Positions 1-9,798 of a stretch of 64,000 bases of DNA are shown in pieces. A program made the position numbers and the translations under genes. Each line of letters opens with the position of its first letter. The stretch's first letter is position 1. Where the stretch lies: contig NZ_BBZK01000003.1 of NCBI RefSeq assembly GCF_001748085.1, forward strand, positions 496,001 through 560,000. The letters run 5' to 3'. The DNA comes from Streptomyces sp. TP-A0874 (GTDB lineage: Bacteria; Actinomycetota; Actinomycetes; Streptomycetales; Streptomycetaceae). A model generated the notes under the pieces. The model saw only the letters and a list, made by a program, of their open reading frames with translations. It searched no databases and had not been told where the DNA came from.

Positions 1-303
1 GCGCTGGCCGAGGGGCTGGGCGTGGAGCAGCGGGCCTTCCTCGACGCGGTCGCGGACGGACCGCTGGACTGCGGCTACCTCCGAGCCAAGGCGGCGACCA
101 TCCGAGGCGGCGAGTACTCCCCGGACTTCACCGTGCGCACGGCGGCCAAGGACGCCCGGTTGATCGTGGAGGCGGCCGAGGCCGCCGGGGTCTGGCTGGG
201 TTTGGCCGAGGCCGGTGCCGAGCGCTTCCGGCGGGCCACCGAGCGGGGCCACGGCGGACAGGACATGGCCGCCTCCTATTTCGCCAGCTTCGGCGGGAGC
301 TGA
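1..303 (+). CDS. NAD(P)-dependent 3-hydroxyisobutyrate dehydrogenase-like protein, C-terminal part
   Basis: Only the last 100 codons are inside the window; the frame is open from base 1 and stops with TGA at 301-303. The visible part is the all-alpha C-terminal domain of beta-hydroxyacid dehydrogenases. It shows the run KAATIRGGEYSPDFTVRTA and then KDARL, the usual Lys/Asp stretch that lines the active site of 3-hydroxyisobutyrate dehydrogenase and 6-phosphogluconate dehydrogenase relatives. The Rossmann half lies upstream, so substrate cannot be judged. It converges on fabF, separated by a strong hairpin at 415-457. Family assignment is fairly safe; the exact reaction is not. Confidence 0.7.
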   Translation, partial: ALAEGLGVEQRAFLDAVADGPLDCGYLRAKAATIRGGEYSPDFTVRTAAKDARLIVEAAEAAGVWLGLAEAGAERFRRATERGHGGQDMAASYFASFGGS

Positions 304-414
304 CCTCCGTCGCCCGGCCGGCGGCCCGTACAGCCCCCGTCCACCCGGTGACACCGGCACCCCGGCGCGTGCGCGCGGTAGCCGCCCGGCCCCGGCTCGG
401 CGGAGCACGAAGAC

Positions 415-457
415 GGCTCGGCCCGGCCCCCCCCCAGACGGAGGGCCGGGCCGAGCC
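415..457. terminator. bidirectional terminator hairpin between convergent genes
   Basis: A perfect 15-bp inverted repeat (415-429 with 443-457) encloses a 13-nt loop. It sits between the dehydrogenase stop and the fabF stop, which face each other. No long T-run follows, which is normal for high-GC actinobacteria. Confidence 0.7.
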
Positions 458-476
458 GGTGTCAGCGGCGGGGGCG

Positions 477-1763
<1,287 letters not shown>

Positions 1764-1831
1764 AGGAATTCTGTCTCCACGTATCAGAGGTGCTGGAGCC
1801 GCCACCGGTTGGGTGGCGACGAACGCTTCGC

Positions 1832-2080
1832 TCAGGCCTGGTGCTTGAGGATGTAGTTGGCGGCGTCGCCGACGGTCTTGAGGTTCTTGACGTCGTCGTC
1901 CGGGATCTTCACGTCGAAGCGCTCCTCGGCGGCGACGACGACCTCGACCATGGACAGCGAGTCGACGTCAAGGTCGTCGGTGAAGGACTTCTCCAACTGG
2001 ACGTCCTCGGCGGGGATACCGGCGATCTCGTTCACGATCTCGGCGAGACCCGCGACGATCTCTTCCTGGGTGGCGGCCAT
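1832..2080 (-). CDS. acpP: acyl carrier protein
   Basis: An 82-residue acidic protein that carries the growing acyl chain on 4'-phosphopantetheine. The attachment serine is Ser41 in DLDVDSLSMVEV. The start has a clean AAGGAG about 7 nt upstream. It lies between fabH and fabF, the standard actinobacterial order, and all subunits of elongation act on it in the cytoplasm. Its place inside a complete housekeeping fatty-acid operon argues against a polyketide-specific ACP. Confidence 0.95.
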   Translation of the reverse strand: MAATQEEIVAGLAEIVNEIAGIPAEDVQLEKSFTDDLDVDSLSMVEVVVAAEERFDVKIPDDDVKNLKTVGDAANYILKHQA

Positions 2081-2178
2081 CGTGGCGCTCCTTCGTGTGT
2101 TTCGGTGGTGCTCTGTCGGGTGTAGCAGTTGTGCTGTGCCGGCCGCGCGGCGCCCTGCGGGAGCTGCGCGGATCCTGC

Positions 2179-3192
2179 CTACGGGAGGTTAACGACCGTG
2201 GCGGCGTAGGCGAGGCCCGCCCCGAACCCGATGAGCAGCGCGGTGTCGCCGCTCTTCGCCTGTCCGGTCGCCAACAGCCGCTCCATCGCGAGCGGAATCG
2301 ACGCGGCGGAGGTGTTGCCGGTGGTCTCCACGTCGCGGGCGACGGTCACCTGCTCCGGCAGCTTGAGGGTCTTCACCATCGAGTCGATGATCCGCATGTT
2401 GGCCTGGTGCGGGATGAAGACGTCCAGGTCTTCCGGGGAGACGCCGGCCTCGTCGAGAGCCCGCTGGGCGACCTTGGCCATCTCGAACACCGCCCAGCGG
2501 AAGACCGTCTGGCCCTCCTGGGTGATGGCCGGGTAGCGGATGTCGCTCACATCGGTGCGGTCGCGGTAGGCGTCCCACGGAACCGTCTGCTTGATGGTCT
2601 CGGACTTGTCGCCCTCCGAGCCCCAGACAGTGGGGCCGATCCCGGGCTCCGCCGCCGGGCCCACCACGACGGCGCCCGCGCCGTCGCCGAACAGGAAGGC
2701 GGTGGCGCGGTCCTCGAGATCGGTGAGGTCGGACAGCCGCTCCACCCCGATGACCAGCACGTACTCCGCGCTACCGGCGACGACCAGGCCCTTGGCGAGA
2801 GTGAGGCCGTAGGTGAATCCGGCGCAGCCCGCGGAGATGTCGAAGGCGGCCGGCCTGCCGGCGCCGATCCGGTGGCCGATCTCGGTGGCGACCGCCGGGG
2901 TCTGCTTGAAGTGCGAGACCGTCGAGACGATCACGCCGCCGATCTGCTCCGCACTGATCCCGGCGTCCGCGATCGCCTTGCCGGCGGCGTCGAGCGCCAT
3001 CTCGGCCACGGTCTCGTCCGGCCCCGCCCAGTGCCGGGTGGTGATGCCGGAACGGGAGCGGATCCACTCGTCGGAGGAGTCGATGTGCTTGAGGATCTCC
3101 TCGTTCGGCACCACCCGGCTGGGGCGGTAGCCGCCGACGCCGACGATGCGCGCGTGCGGCGCACCCTGGCTGGGCCTGATCTTCGCGGTCAT
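2179..3192 (-). CDS. fabH: beta-ketoacyl-ACP synthase III (KAS III)
   Basis: Initiates fatty-acid synthesis by condensing a short acyl-CoA primer with malonyl-ACP; in streptomycetes the primers are usually branched, which sets iso/anteiso chains. The 337-residue protein shows the complete Cys-His-Asn triad: Cys123 in DISAGCAGFTYGL, His262 in IPHQANMRIID and Asn293 in TTGNTSAASIP. AGGAG lies about 7 nt before ATG. It begins 9 nt after the fabD stop, so the two are co-transcribed. Confidence 0.94.
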   Translation of the reverse strand: MTAKIRPSQGAPHARIVGVGGYRPSRVVPNEEILKHIDSSDEWIRSRSGITTRHWAGPDETVAEMALDAAGKAIADAGISAEQIGGVIVSTVSHFKQTPAVATEIGHRIGAGRPAAFDISAGCAGFTYGLTLAKGLVVAGSAEYVLVIGVERLSDLTDLEDRATAFLFGDGAGAVVVGPAAEPGIGPTVWGSEGDKSETIKQTVPWDAYRDRTDVSDIRYPAITQEGQTVFRWAVFEMAKVAQRALDEAGVSPEDLDVFIPHQANMRIIDSMVKTLKLPEQVTVARDVETTGNTSAASIPLAMERLLATGQAKSGDTALLIGFGAGLAYAATVVNLP

Positions 3193-3201
3193 GCTCCGCT
3201 C

Positions 3202-4185
3202 CTATTCGGCTGTGGAGCCGTCGACGGGCTCGGTGACCGGGGACTGCCCGGTGCCGTGTTCGGCGATGAGCTCGCGGGCGGCGTCGATGTCGTCGGGCGT
3301 CTTGACCGCCAACCTCTTCACACCCGGCATACCGCGCCGCGCCAGCCCCGTCAGCGTGCCGGCCGGGCAGACCTCGATCATGGCGGTGACGCCGAGCTGT
3401 TGGAACGTCTCCGAGCAGAGGTCCCACCGGACCGGGCTGGAGACCTGGTCGACGAGGCGCCGGACGATCTCCGCGCCGTCGGCCACGGGCTGGCCGTCCT
3501 TGTTCGACACATAACGGGTGTGTGGGTCGCTCACCTTGAGACCCGGCACCAGCTCCGCCAGCTTCGAGACAGCCGGAGCCATGTGGTGGGTGTGGAAGGC
3601 GCCTGCCACCTTCAGCGGCATCACCTTGGTCTTCTCCGGCCGGTCCTCGGCGAGCGCGGCCAACTGCTCCATGGTGCCCGCGGCCACGATCTGGCCCGAC
3701 CCGTTCATGTTCGCCGGGGTCAGCCCCAGCTTCTCCAGATGGGCGACGACCTCCTCGGGGTCACCGCCGAGGACGGCGGACATGCCCGTCTCGGTCACCG
3801 CGGCGGCCTCGGCCATCGCCAGCCCGCGGCGGCGCACCACCGTGAGCGCGGTCTCCTCCGAGAGCACTCCGGTCAGCGCGGTGGCCGTCAGCTCACCGAC
3901 GCTGTGGCCGGCGGCGGCACCGACCAGCCGCGGAATGTCCGAGTCCGGCTCGTCGAAGAGAGCACCGGCGGAGATCAGGCCGGCGGCCACCAGCAGCGGC
4001 TGCGCGACGGCGGTGTCGCGGATCGCCTCGGCGTCGGCCTCGGTCCCGTAGTGGACCAGGTCGAGGTCGATGGCGGCCGACCAGCGGGCCAGCAGTTCCG
4101 GGACGCCGGGCAGGTCGAGCCAGGGGCTGAGGAAGCCAGGCGTCTGAGCGCCTTGGCCGGGAGCGACGAGTACGAGCACTCTCAC
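3202..4185 (-). CDS. fabD: malonyl-CoA:ACP transacylase
   Basis: Moves malonyl from CoA to ACP to supply extender units. The 327-residue protein begins with VLVLVAPGQGAQTPGF, has the nucleophile Ser95 in GHSVGELTA and the catalytic histidine near residue 198 in GAFHTHHMAP. Two GTG starts are possible (4185 and 4179); the second gives the N-terminus usual in relatives, and the purine-rich AAGAGAGAG just upstream could serve either. It is the first gene of the fatty-acid operon, directly downstream of the PucR-type regulator gene on the same strand. Confidence 0.93.
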   Translation of the reverse strand: MRVLVLVAPGQGAQTPGFLSPWLDLPGVPELLARWSAAIDLDLVHYGTEADAEAIRDTAVAQPLLVAAGLISAGALFDEPDSDIPRLVGAAAGHSVGELTATALTGVLSEETALTVVRRRGLAMAEAAAVTETGMSAVLGGDPEEVVAHLEKLGLTPANMNGSGQIVAAGTMEQLAALAEDRPEKTKVMPLKVAGAFHTHHMAPAVSKLAELVPGLKVSDPHTRYVSNKDGQPVADGAEIVRRLVDQVSSPVRWDLCSETFQQLGVTAMIEVCPAGTLTGLARRGMPGVKRLAVKTPDDIDAARELIAEHGTGQSPVTEPVDGSTAE

Positions 4186-4259
4186 ACTCTCTCTTGGGGA
4201 CGGCGGTTGCCGCCGGTGGGGACAGGGACCAAGAACAGTCTGGGGAATTGTGGGTGTCC

Positions 4260-4279
4260 GACAAAGAACTACGGTTGTC
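4260..4279. promoter_or_regulatory. putative FasR operator upstream of fabD
   Basis: An imperfect palindrome with outer arms GACAA (4260-4264) and TTGTC (4275-4279). It overlaps the stop codon of the regulator gene and lies about 75 nt before the fabD start. In Streptomyces coelicolor FasR acts at the fabD promoter, so location supports the role; binding itself is inference. Confidence 0.4.
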
Positions 4280-5453
4280 TCTCGCCGTTGAGAAGACGCC
4301 CGAGGATCAGCGCGATGCGCAGGGTGAATGCGGAGCGTACATCGGAGGGTGACCAGCCGGTGACATCCGTCACACGTCGAAGCCGGTAGCGGACGGTGTT
4401 GGGGTGCACGAAGAGCATCCGCGCCGCCCCCTCCAGACTGCTGGCCTGCTCCAGATAGACGCTCAGGGTCTCCAGCAGCGCGGACCCGGCCTCCTCAAGC
4501 GGTCTGTAGATCTCCTCCACCAGCTGGTCGCGGGCCGTGCAGTCGCCGGCCATCGCCCGCTCCGGCAGGAGATCGTCCGAGAGCACCGGACGAGGCGCGT
4601 CCGGCCAAGCGGCGCAGGCCTTGAGCCCGGCACTGGCGGCGGCCGCGGAACGGGTAGCCGACAGCAGGTCGCCGACGACCGGACCGGCGACGACCGGGCC
4701 CGGGGCGAACGGACCGATCAGATCCTTCGCGGACCGGAGCGGATCGTCGCTGCCGCCGGCGATGACCACCAACCGCTTGCCCAGCACCCCGGTGAGCACC
4801 TGGAGTTTGGCGTGCCGCGCCGCCCGGCGGATCGCCTCCACGGTCAGTTCGCTGTCGCCGGTGGGGGCGGTGCCCACGATCACCGCGACATGCTCCGGAG
4901 AACTCCAACCGAGCGCAGCGGCGCGGGACAGCGCACCCTCGTCCGCTTCCCCCGAGAGCACGGCGTTGACCACCAACGACTCCAACCTGGCGTCCCAGGC
5001 GCCGCGGGCCTCGGCGGCCTGCGCGTACACCTGGGCCGTGGCGAACGCGATCTCGCGTGCGTAGACCAGCAACGCCTCCCGGAGGGTGGCCTCGTCCCCC
5101 GGCGCGGCGACCTCGTTGATCGCCGACTCCATGACCTCGATGGTCGTGCGGACCATCTCGACGGTCTGCCGCAGGGAGATCGCCCGGGTCAGTTCCCGCG
5201 GCGCGGTGCCGAACACGTCGGTGCTGATGGCCTGGGACGCCTCGGGATGCCTGAACCACTCGGTGAAGGCCGCGATACCCGCCTGCGCCACCAGCCCGAT
5301 CCACGAGCGGTTCTCCGGCGGCATGGCCCGGTACCACGGGAGGGTCTCGTCCATGCGCGCGATGGCGTTCGCGGCGAGATGACCGGCTGACTGCTCCAGT
5401 CGGCGGAGGGTCGCGGCGTGAGCGTGGGCGTCTTTCGCATCGGATTCAGGCAC
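4269..5453 (-). CDS. fasR: PucR-family transcriptional activator of fatty-acid synthesis
   Basis: A 394-residue regulator with the PucR architecture: a long N-terminal sensory/GGDEF-like region (about 1-320) and a C-terminal helix-turn-helix at about 338-364, visible as LEGAARMLFVHPNTVRYRLR. That recognition helix (PNTVRYRLRR) is the hallmark of the HTH_30 family. It sits immediately upstream of fabD on the same strand, as FasR does in S. coelicolor where it activates the fab operon. About 80 nt separate it from fabD and contain a candidate operator. The function call rests mostly on this conserved neighbourhood. Confidence 0.85.
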   Translation of the reverse strand: MPESDAKDAHAHAATLRRLEQSAGHLAANAIARMDETLPWYRAMPPENRSWIGLVAQAGIAAFTEWFRHPEASQAISTDVFGTAPRELTRAISLRQTVEMVRTTIEVMESAINEVAAPGDEATLREALLVYAREIAFATAQVYAQAAEARGAWDARLESLVVNAVLSGEADEGALSRAAALGWSSPEHVAVIVGTAPTGDSELTVEAIRRAARHAKLQVLTGVLGKRLVVIAGGSDDPLRSAKDLIGPFAPGPVVAGPVVGDLLSATRSAAAASAGLKACAAWPDAPRPVLSDDLLPERAMAGDCTARDQLVEEIYRPLEEAGSALLETLSVYLEQASSLEGAARMLFVHPNTVRYRLRRVTDVTGWSPSDVRSAFTLRIALILGRLLNGERQP

Positions 5454-5606
5454 GGGGACAAGCCTGCCTTATCGGAACCAGGGGCGTTGCCGGGGGTGTG
5501 AACCCGCCCGCCGGACCCCTGCGGAGCGGGCCGGTCACTCCGGTCGCAGGCCGGCTCGCCGCCGGCTGGGGCCGATGGAGAACCGGTCTCGGACTACGGT
5601 GGAGCG

Positions 5607-6269
5607 ATGGGTGAAGTATGGCGCGCTGCGGACCGGTTCCGCGGCGGAGACCCGGCGGCCGGGATCGAGACGTTCCACGCCTTCTCCTTCGGATCGTTCT
5701 ACGAGCCGGACAACCTGAGGTTCGGCGCGCTCATCGCCTGCAACGAGGAACGGCTGGCACTCGGGGCGGGGTTCGCGGAACACCCGCATCGGGACACCGA
5801 GATCGTGACCTGGGTGGTGGAGGGCGAGTTGACCCACCGCGACTCCACCGGAACCACCACGCTGCTCCGCGCCGGCGACCTGCAGCGGCTGAGCGCGGCC
5901 GGCGGAGTGCGGCACACCGAGCGCAACGACGGGGACCAGCCCCTGGTCTTCGTGCAGATGTGGTTGGAGCCGGTGGTGCGACCCGGGGGCGAGCCGGAGT
6001 ACGAGGTGGTACGGGGCCTCGGCGACGGCACACCGTACGAAGTCGACCGGGCCGGCGCCGTCCTCCACGCGCGGCGGCTCCGCGCCGGCGCACGCAGCGC
6101 GTTGCCCACCGCGCCAAGCAGCTACCTGCACCTGGTGCGCGGCACGGCGCTCCTCGACGGTGAGACCCTGCACCCGGGCGACGCCGCCCGGCTCTCCGGG
6201 GGGCGGCGGCGCGAGGTGGTCGCCGAGGAGGACAGCGAGTTGCTGGTCTGGGAGTTGGGGGAGGAGTAG
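5607..6269 (+). CDS. pirin family bicupin protein (YhaK-like)
   Basis: A 220-residue double-cupin protein. The N-terminal cupin holds the metal-site motif HPHRDTEIVTWVVEG and the downstream GGVRHTERN segment typical of pirins such as E. coli YhaK and the quercetinase-like YhhW. The second cupin (about 125-220) is shorter and keeps the fold but not the metal residues. Pirins act as metal-dependent oxygenases or redox-sensitive factors; which applies here cannot be told. A GGAG just before the ATG is closer than usual. It stands alone, divergent from fasR and convergent with the serine hydrolase gene. Confidence 0.8.
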   Translation: MGEVWRAADRFRGGDPAAGIETFHAFSFGSFYEPDNLRFGALIACNEERLALGAGFAEHPHRDTEIVTWVVEGELTHRDSTGTTTLLRAGDLQRLSAAGGVRHTERNDGDQPLVFVQMWLEPVVRPGGEPEYEVVRGLGDGTPYEVDRAGAVLHARRLRAGARSALPTAPSSYLHLVRGTALLDGETLHPGDAARLSGGRRREVVAEEDSELLVWELGEE

Positions 6270-6351
6270 GGCCGGTCGTTCGGGCCTCGGGGGGCGTCGG
6301 CCTGGCGATCGCGGGCGTCGGGGCCCGCACACCGCGCCGACCGAGAGCTTC

Positions 6352-6395
6352 GTGACTCGGTGACCTGGTGACTCCCGGTTCCGTGACTCCGTGAC
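6352..6395. repeat. short direct repeats of GTGAC
   Basis: GTGAC occurs five times, starting at 6352, 6360, 6368, 6383 and 6391, giving spacings of 8, 8, 15 and 8; three copies extend to GTGACTC. They lie in the noncoding gap after the pirin gene. Could be iterated protein-binding sites or replication-slippage debris. Confidence 0.4.
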
Positions 6396-6498
6396 AGGGC
6401 CCTGCCGGTCGCCTCACGGTCACCCCGCCGGGCGTCGGACCTCGGCACCCGGCTGCTCCTGGGCGCGGCAGAAACACCTCAGTGGGGGCGCACCGGCG

Positions 6499-6587
6499 TC
6501 GCCATCCCCGTAGCCGCGGGGACCGCCTCCCAATTTTGGTAGGCGTAGTCCTCCGGCTCGGACCACCCCCGCATGCGCGGGGACCAC
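6499..6587 (-). CRISPR. CRISPR relic: one intact and one degenerate type I-E-like repeat
   Basis: The 28-nt element at 6560-6587, read on the minus strand, begins GTGGTCCCCGCGCATGCGGG and has the near-palindromic GC stem of actinobacterial type I-E repeats. Exactly 61 bp away, at 6499-6526, a second copy matches 20 of 28 positions, including an uninterrupted GCGGGGACC block. 61 bp is the normal I-E repeat-plus-spacer period. The 33 nt between them (6527-6559) would be one spacer and contain CAATTTTGG, which is AT-richer than the surroundings. Degeneration of the leader-distal repeat fits the minus-strand orientation. No cas genes are in the window. Confidence 0.6.
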
Positions 6588-6605
6588 AGGGCGTCACCCG
6601 GGAGT

Positions 6606-7451
6606 TTAGATGGTCACGGGCCGGCTAGCGCTCGCGGGCTGGTTGCGTAGTTCGGCCAGGACCGCGTCGGTGAACACCGGCCAGGCTTCGACCGCCCATG
6701 GTCCGAAGGACCGGTCGGTGAGCACGACGCATCCGGCGCCGGCGTCCGGGTCGATCCAGAGGAAGGTGCCGGCCTGTCCGAAGTGGCCGAAGGTGCGCGG
6801 TGAGGACATGCTGCCGGTCCAGTGCGGCGACTTGCCGTCGCGGATCTCGAAGCCCAGCCCCCAGTCGTTCGGTCGCTGCTGGCCGTATCCGGGCAGCACT
6901 CCGGAGAGGCCGGGGTGGACCGGCCGGGTGGCCTCGGCGAGAGTCGCCGGGTGCAGCAGCCGTGGCGCCTGGAGTTCGGCGGCGAAGCGGACGAGGTCCT
7001 CGACGCTGGAGACGGCGTCCTTGGCGGGCGAGCCCGGGAGGTCGGTCGCGGTCATGCCCAGCGGTTCGAGCACCGCCTGCCGGAGGTACTCCGGGAAGGG
7101 CATTTCGGCGGCCTTGGCGATGTGGTCGCCGAGCGCTTCGAATCCGGCGTTGGAGTACAGCCGCCGGGTGCCCGGCGCGGCCATCGGCCGGTCCTCGTCG
7201 AAGGCGAGCCCCGAGGAGTGGGCGAGCAGGTGGCGGATGGTGGAGCCAGCGGGGCCGGCCGGCTCGTCCAGCTCCACCGCGCCTTCCTCACAGGCCACGA
7301 GTGCGGCGTAGGCGGCCAGGGGCTTGGTGACGGAGGCGAGGGGGAAGCGGCGGTCGGTGGGCCCGTGGGCGGCGACCGTGCCGTCGGCTCGTACGACGGC
7401 GGCCGCCGCGGTGGGGACCGGCCAGTTCTCGATCATCGGCAGGCTCTGCAT
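6606..7451 (-). CDS. serine hydrolase, beta-lactamase/class C penicillin-binding fold
   Basis: A 281-residue enzyme of the beta-lactamase superfamily (DD-peptidase/esterase branch). The catalytic motifs are Ser40-x-x-Lys43 in LASVTKPL, Tyr99-Ser-Asn101 in RLYSNAGFE, and HFG at 223-225 in place of KTG. No signal peptide is seen, so it is probably cytoplasmic. ATG at 7451 is chosen because MQSLPMIENWPVP is the usual N-terminus; a GTG at 7478 would add nine residues. Substrate is unknown; relatives include esterases and amidases. The stop codon lies 18 nt from the CRISPR relic. Confidence 0.8.
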   Translation of the reverse strand: MQSLPMIENWPVPTAAAAVVRADGTVAAHGPTDRRFPLASVTKPLAAYAALVACEEGAVELDEPAGPAGSTIRHLLAHSSGLAFDEDRPMAAPGTRRLYSNAGFEALGDHIAKAAEMPFPEYLRQAVLEPLGMTATDLPGSPAKDAVSSVEDLVRFAAELQAPRLLHPATLAEATRPVHPGLSGVLPGYGQQRPNDWGLGFEIRDGKSPHWTGSMSSPRTFGHFGQAGTFLWIDPDAGAGCVVLTDRSFGPWAVEAWPVFTDAVLAELRNQPASASRPVTI

Positions 7452-7538
7452 GGGGCCGAGCCTACGCGGTGCCCCCACTGCTCCGAGGTTCCGGACCGGG
7501 CCGTGGCGGTCGGTCCGGACCGGGCCCGTCGTACGGGT

Positions 7539-8441
7539 CTAAAGCTCGGCCAGCAGTTGGGCCTTCTTCGCGCTGAACTCGTCATCGGTGAGCAGCCCCG
7601 AGTCGTGCAGCGCCCCCAGGTGGCGGATCCGGTCCGCGATGTCCGCGGGGGCGGGGCGGGCCTCGCTGGAGAGCGCGGCCGGCACCAGGCCGGCGGGGGA
7701 GGGGTCCGCCGGAGGTTCGGTGGCGCGTATCGCCTCCAGCACGCACGCGGCGAGCGGCAGGGACTCGTGCACCAGGCCGTAGCCGACGCCGAAGACGACC
7801 GCGGCCGGATCCTGGTCGGCCTCACCCGGCTGCTCCGGTCCGCCGCAACCGGCCGTCCGCGGCACCAGCCGCAGGTAGCCGTTGAAGAGTTCGGGGGAGC
7901 GCCACTCGACGTCGGCGAGTTCGGTGACCGGAAAGCTCTGGTCCCCGGCCTTCCACTTCCGTGAGGACGCCCCCGTCCAGAACCACCGGAAGCTGACCGT
8001 GCTGCCGTCGAAGGACGCTTTGCCGTCGTAGGCCTTGAAGCTCAGTGGCGCCGATGGGGCGGCGACCATATGGCGCTCGCAGGGAACGGTGGCGGCCGGC
8101 CCCAGCGCGCTGCGGAGTTCGTCGGCGTAGTAGGCGGCGAGGGTCTCCCGTTCGGCGGGGAGCACCAGCCGGTAGGGGTCGTTCCCGTCCTTGAGCTGTC
8201 CGTCCGCCGCGTCCATCAGCGGATCGGCGCCCCGGCGGGGCACCATGCGCAGTACCACCGTTCCTTTCTTGCCGGGAGCGAGCTCCACGGCGGTCAGCGC
8301 CTCGTAGGGTATGCGTCGCTCACCGAGCACCTGAAGAAGCTTCGGTATGCGGATCCCCCGTTCGAAGCGGATGAGCACGGAGTCCGTGTCGAACTCCCAG
8401 ACGGTCTGAAAACCGGCCAGCACATCACCCATACGACTCAT
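7539..8441 (-). CDS. DUF4429 domain protein with C-terminal SHOCT domain
   Basis: About 300 residues. Two DUF4429-type beta-rich segments are visible: the first around FQTVWEFDTDSVLIRFERG, the second around SFKAYDGKASFDGSTVSFRW. They are followed by a short C-terminal SHOCT motif (IRHLGALHDSGLLTDDEFSAKKAQLL). SHOCT is a short oligomerisation/targeting helix pair. No membrane segment or signal is present. The start at 8441 (MSRMGDVLAGF) is preferred over a longer in-frame version beginning at 8525, which would run into the next gene. Function is unknown; DUF4429 proteins are common in Streptomyces. Confidence 0.7.
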   Translation of the reverse strand: MSRMGDVLAGFQTVWEFDTDSVLIRFERGIRIPKLLQVLGERRIPYEALTAVELAPGKKGTVVLRMVPRRGADPLMDAADGQLKDGNDPYRLVLPAERETLAAYYADELRSALGPAATVPCERHMVAAPSAPLSFKAYDGKASFDGSTVSFRWFWTGASSRKWKAGDQSFPVTELADVEWRSPELFNGYLRLVPRTAGCGGPEQPGEADQDPAAVVFGVGYGLVHESLPLAACVLEAIRATEPPADPSPAGLVPAALSSEARPAPADIADRIRHLGALHDSGLLTDDEFSAKKAQLLAEL

Positions 8442-8512
8442 CGTATGCGGCAGGGGCTGACCCGTCCCCCTACTCGACGCTACGCGCGTCAATCGCCCGC
8501 CGGGGGCGGTGC

Positions 8513-9733
8513 TCAGCGCTGGCACGCGCCGGCGGATCCGGCGCAGCTCACGCTGGCCAGCGCACCGACGCCGACCTTGGCGAAGTTGTCCAGACTGACT
8601 GTGCCGGGCACGAAGTAGCCGCCGTGTCCGCCGGCCCCCGCGGCGGACAGCCGCCGGGCGCCGAACTCCGGGGTGACCGGATCGGGGCCGTGCCCGAGCT
8701 GGCCGATCTCGAGGAAGGGGATGTCGGCGATCCAGTCCCCGGCGTCCCGCATCGCCCAGATCCGGGAGTTGCCGCCCAGATCGCCGGTGTTGGCGGCCCG
8801 CATACCGGGACTGCCGGCGACCGCGATGTCGGTGACCCGGTCCGGCAGCTGGGAGGCCGCGACCCCGCAGACCACGGAGCCGTAGCTGTGGCAGAAGAGC
8901 GCCACGGATCGGGCGGACCCGGGCAGGGCTTCGACGAGGCCCCGCAACCGCACCGCGCCGCGCTCGGCGAGCCGGCCCGCCGCGGCGTCCACCCCGATCC
9001 CGGCCGGCGCGGTGTAGTCGGCCCAGGCGATGACGGCGGTCCTGCCTTCGGGGCGCTCGGTCCGCTCGGCGTCGTAGAGCGCCTGTGCCATGCCGACGGG
9101 CGCCCGGTACTTCTTGTGGGTGCGCTCGAAGTTCACCAGGTTGGTGTCCACCCCGGGGACCACGACGGACACCCGGTCCGCCTTCTCGAGGTCGCCGAAG
9201 ACCTCGGCGGCCCGGCCGATGCCGGTGGGGTCGAAGGCGAGGATCTGCCGGTCCTCGCCGAGAAGCGAGTCGTACCGGTGCACCAGGCGCTCCGCCTCCT
9301 CCCGGCCCAGCTGGGTGAGCCGGTCGTCGCGGGCGCGCTGGCGTTCATGGGCGCGGGCCTGCTCCAGGGAGGTTCGGTTGGCCTCGTAGCGGAGGGTCAG
9401 CGGGGCGCCGTCGAGGTTGCCCACCACGAGTGGGTGGCGATCGGCGAGCCGGTGGCGCTGGTCGGCGGAGAGGGAGCGGAAGAAGCGGCTCACTTCCTGC
9501 GGCGGGGCCTCGGCGGACGGGAGGCGGCGGCCGTCGATGGAGCCGTGCCGCCACGCCTTCAGCGCGGCGGCTCTCGGGCTGGGCCCGGTCCCATGGTCCT
9601 GGATCGCGGTCCAGCCGGAGGTGGCCAGCATGACGAGCACCACGGCCAGGACGAACGCCGCGCGCGCGGCGGGCGAGCCGCCGCCCAGCCATGGAGGGGT
9701 CGGGGAGGAGCCGAGCTCAGAGACGGAAGACAC
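8513..9733 (-). CDS. membrane-anchored or secreted alpha/beta hydrolase (DUF1023 family)
   Basis: A 406-residue protein with one hydrophobic segment near the N-terminus (ARAAFVLAVVLVMLATSGW), which would act as a signal anchor. The rest is a DUF1023 alpha/beta hydrolase with the nucleophile serine in LFCHSYGSVVCG, an oxyanion/strand region VVVPGVDTNLVNF and a C-terminal GHGGYF likely holding the catalytic histidine. The family is abundant in actinobacteria and acts on unknown extracellular esters or lipids. GTG at 9733 is chosen; an alternative GTG at 9769 has no better ribosome site. Confidence 0.72.
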   Translation of the reverse strand: MSSVSELGSSPTPPWLGGGSPAARAAFVLAVVLVMLATSGWTAIQDHGTGPSPRAAALKAWRHGSIDGRRLPSAEAPPQEVSRFFRSLSADQRHRLADRHPLVVGNLDGAPLTLRYEANRTSLEQARAHERQRARDDRLTQLGREEAERLVHRYDSLLGEDRQILAFDPTGIGRAAEVFGDLEKADRVSVVVPGVDTNLVNFERTHKKYRAPVGMAQALYDAERTERPEGRTAVIAWADYTAPAGIGVDAAAGRLAERGAVRLRGLVEALPGSARSVALFCHSYGSVVCGVAASQLPDRVTDIAVAGSPGMRAANTGDLGGNSRIWAMRDAGDWIADIPFLEIGQLGHGPDPVTPEFGARRLSAAGAGGHGGYFVPGTVSLDNFAKVGVGALASVSCAGSAGACQR

Positions 9734-9798
9734 TGCCGGACAGCCTAGGAGAAGTCCCCGGACAGTCACGGGATGGTGATGCTTATCACTTCACGATG

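Noticed and set aside
2095..4389. Long open frame on the plus strand through the fab operon
   Set aside because: It runs antisense to acpP, fabH and fabD, is rich in Gly/Arg/Asp with no family motif, and arises from the third-position GC bias of the real genes.
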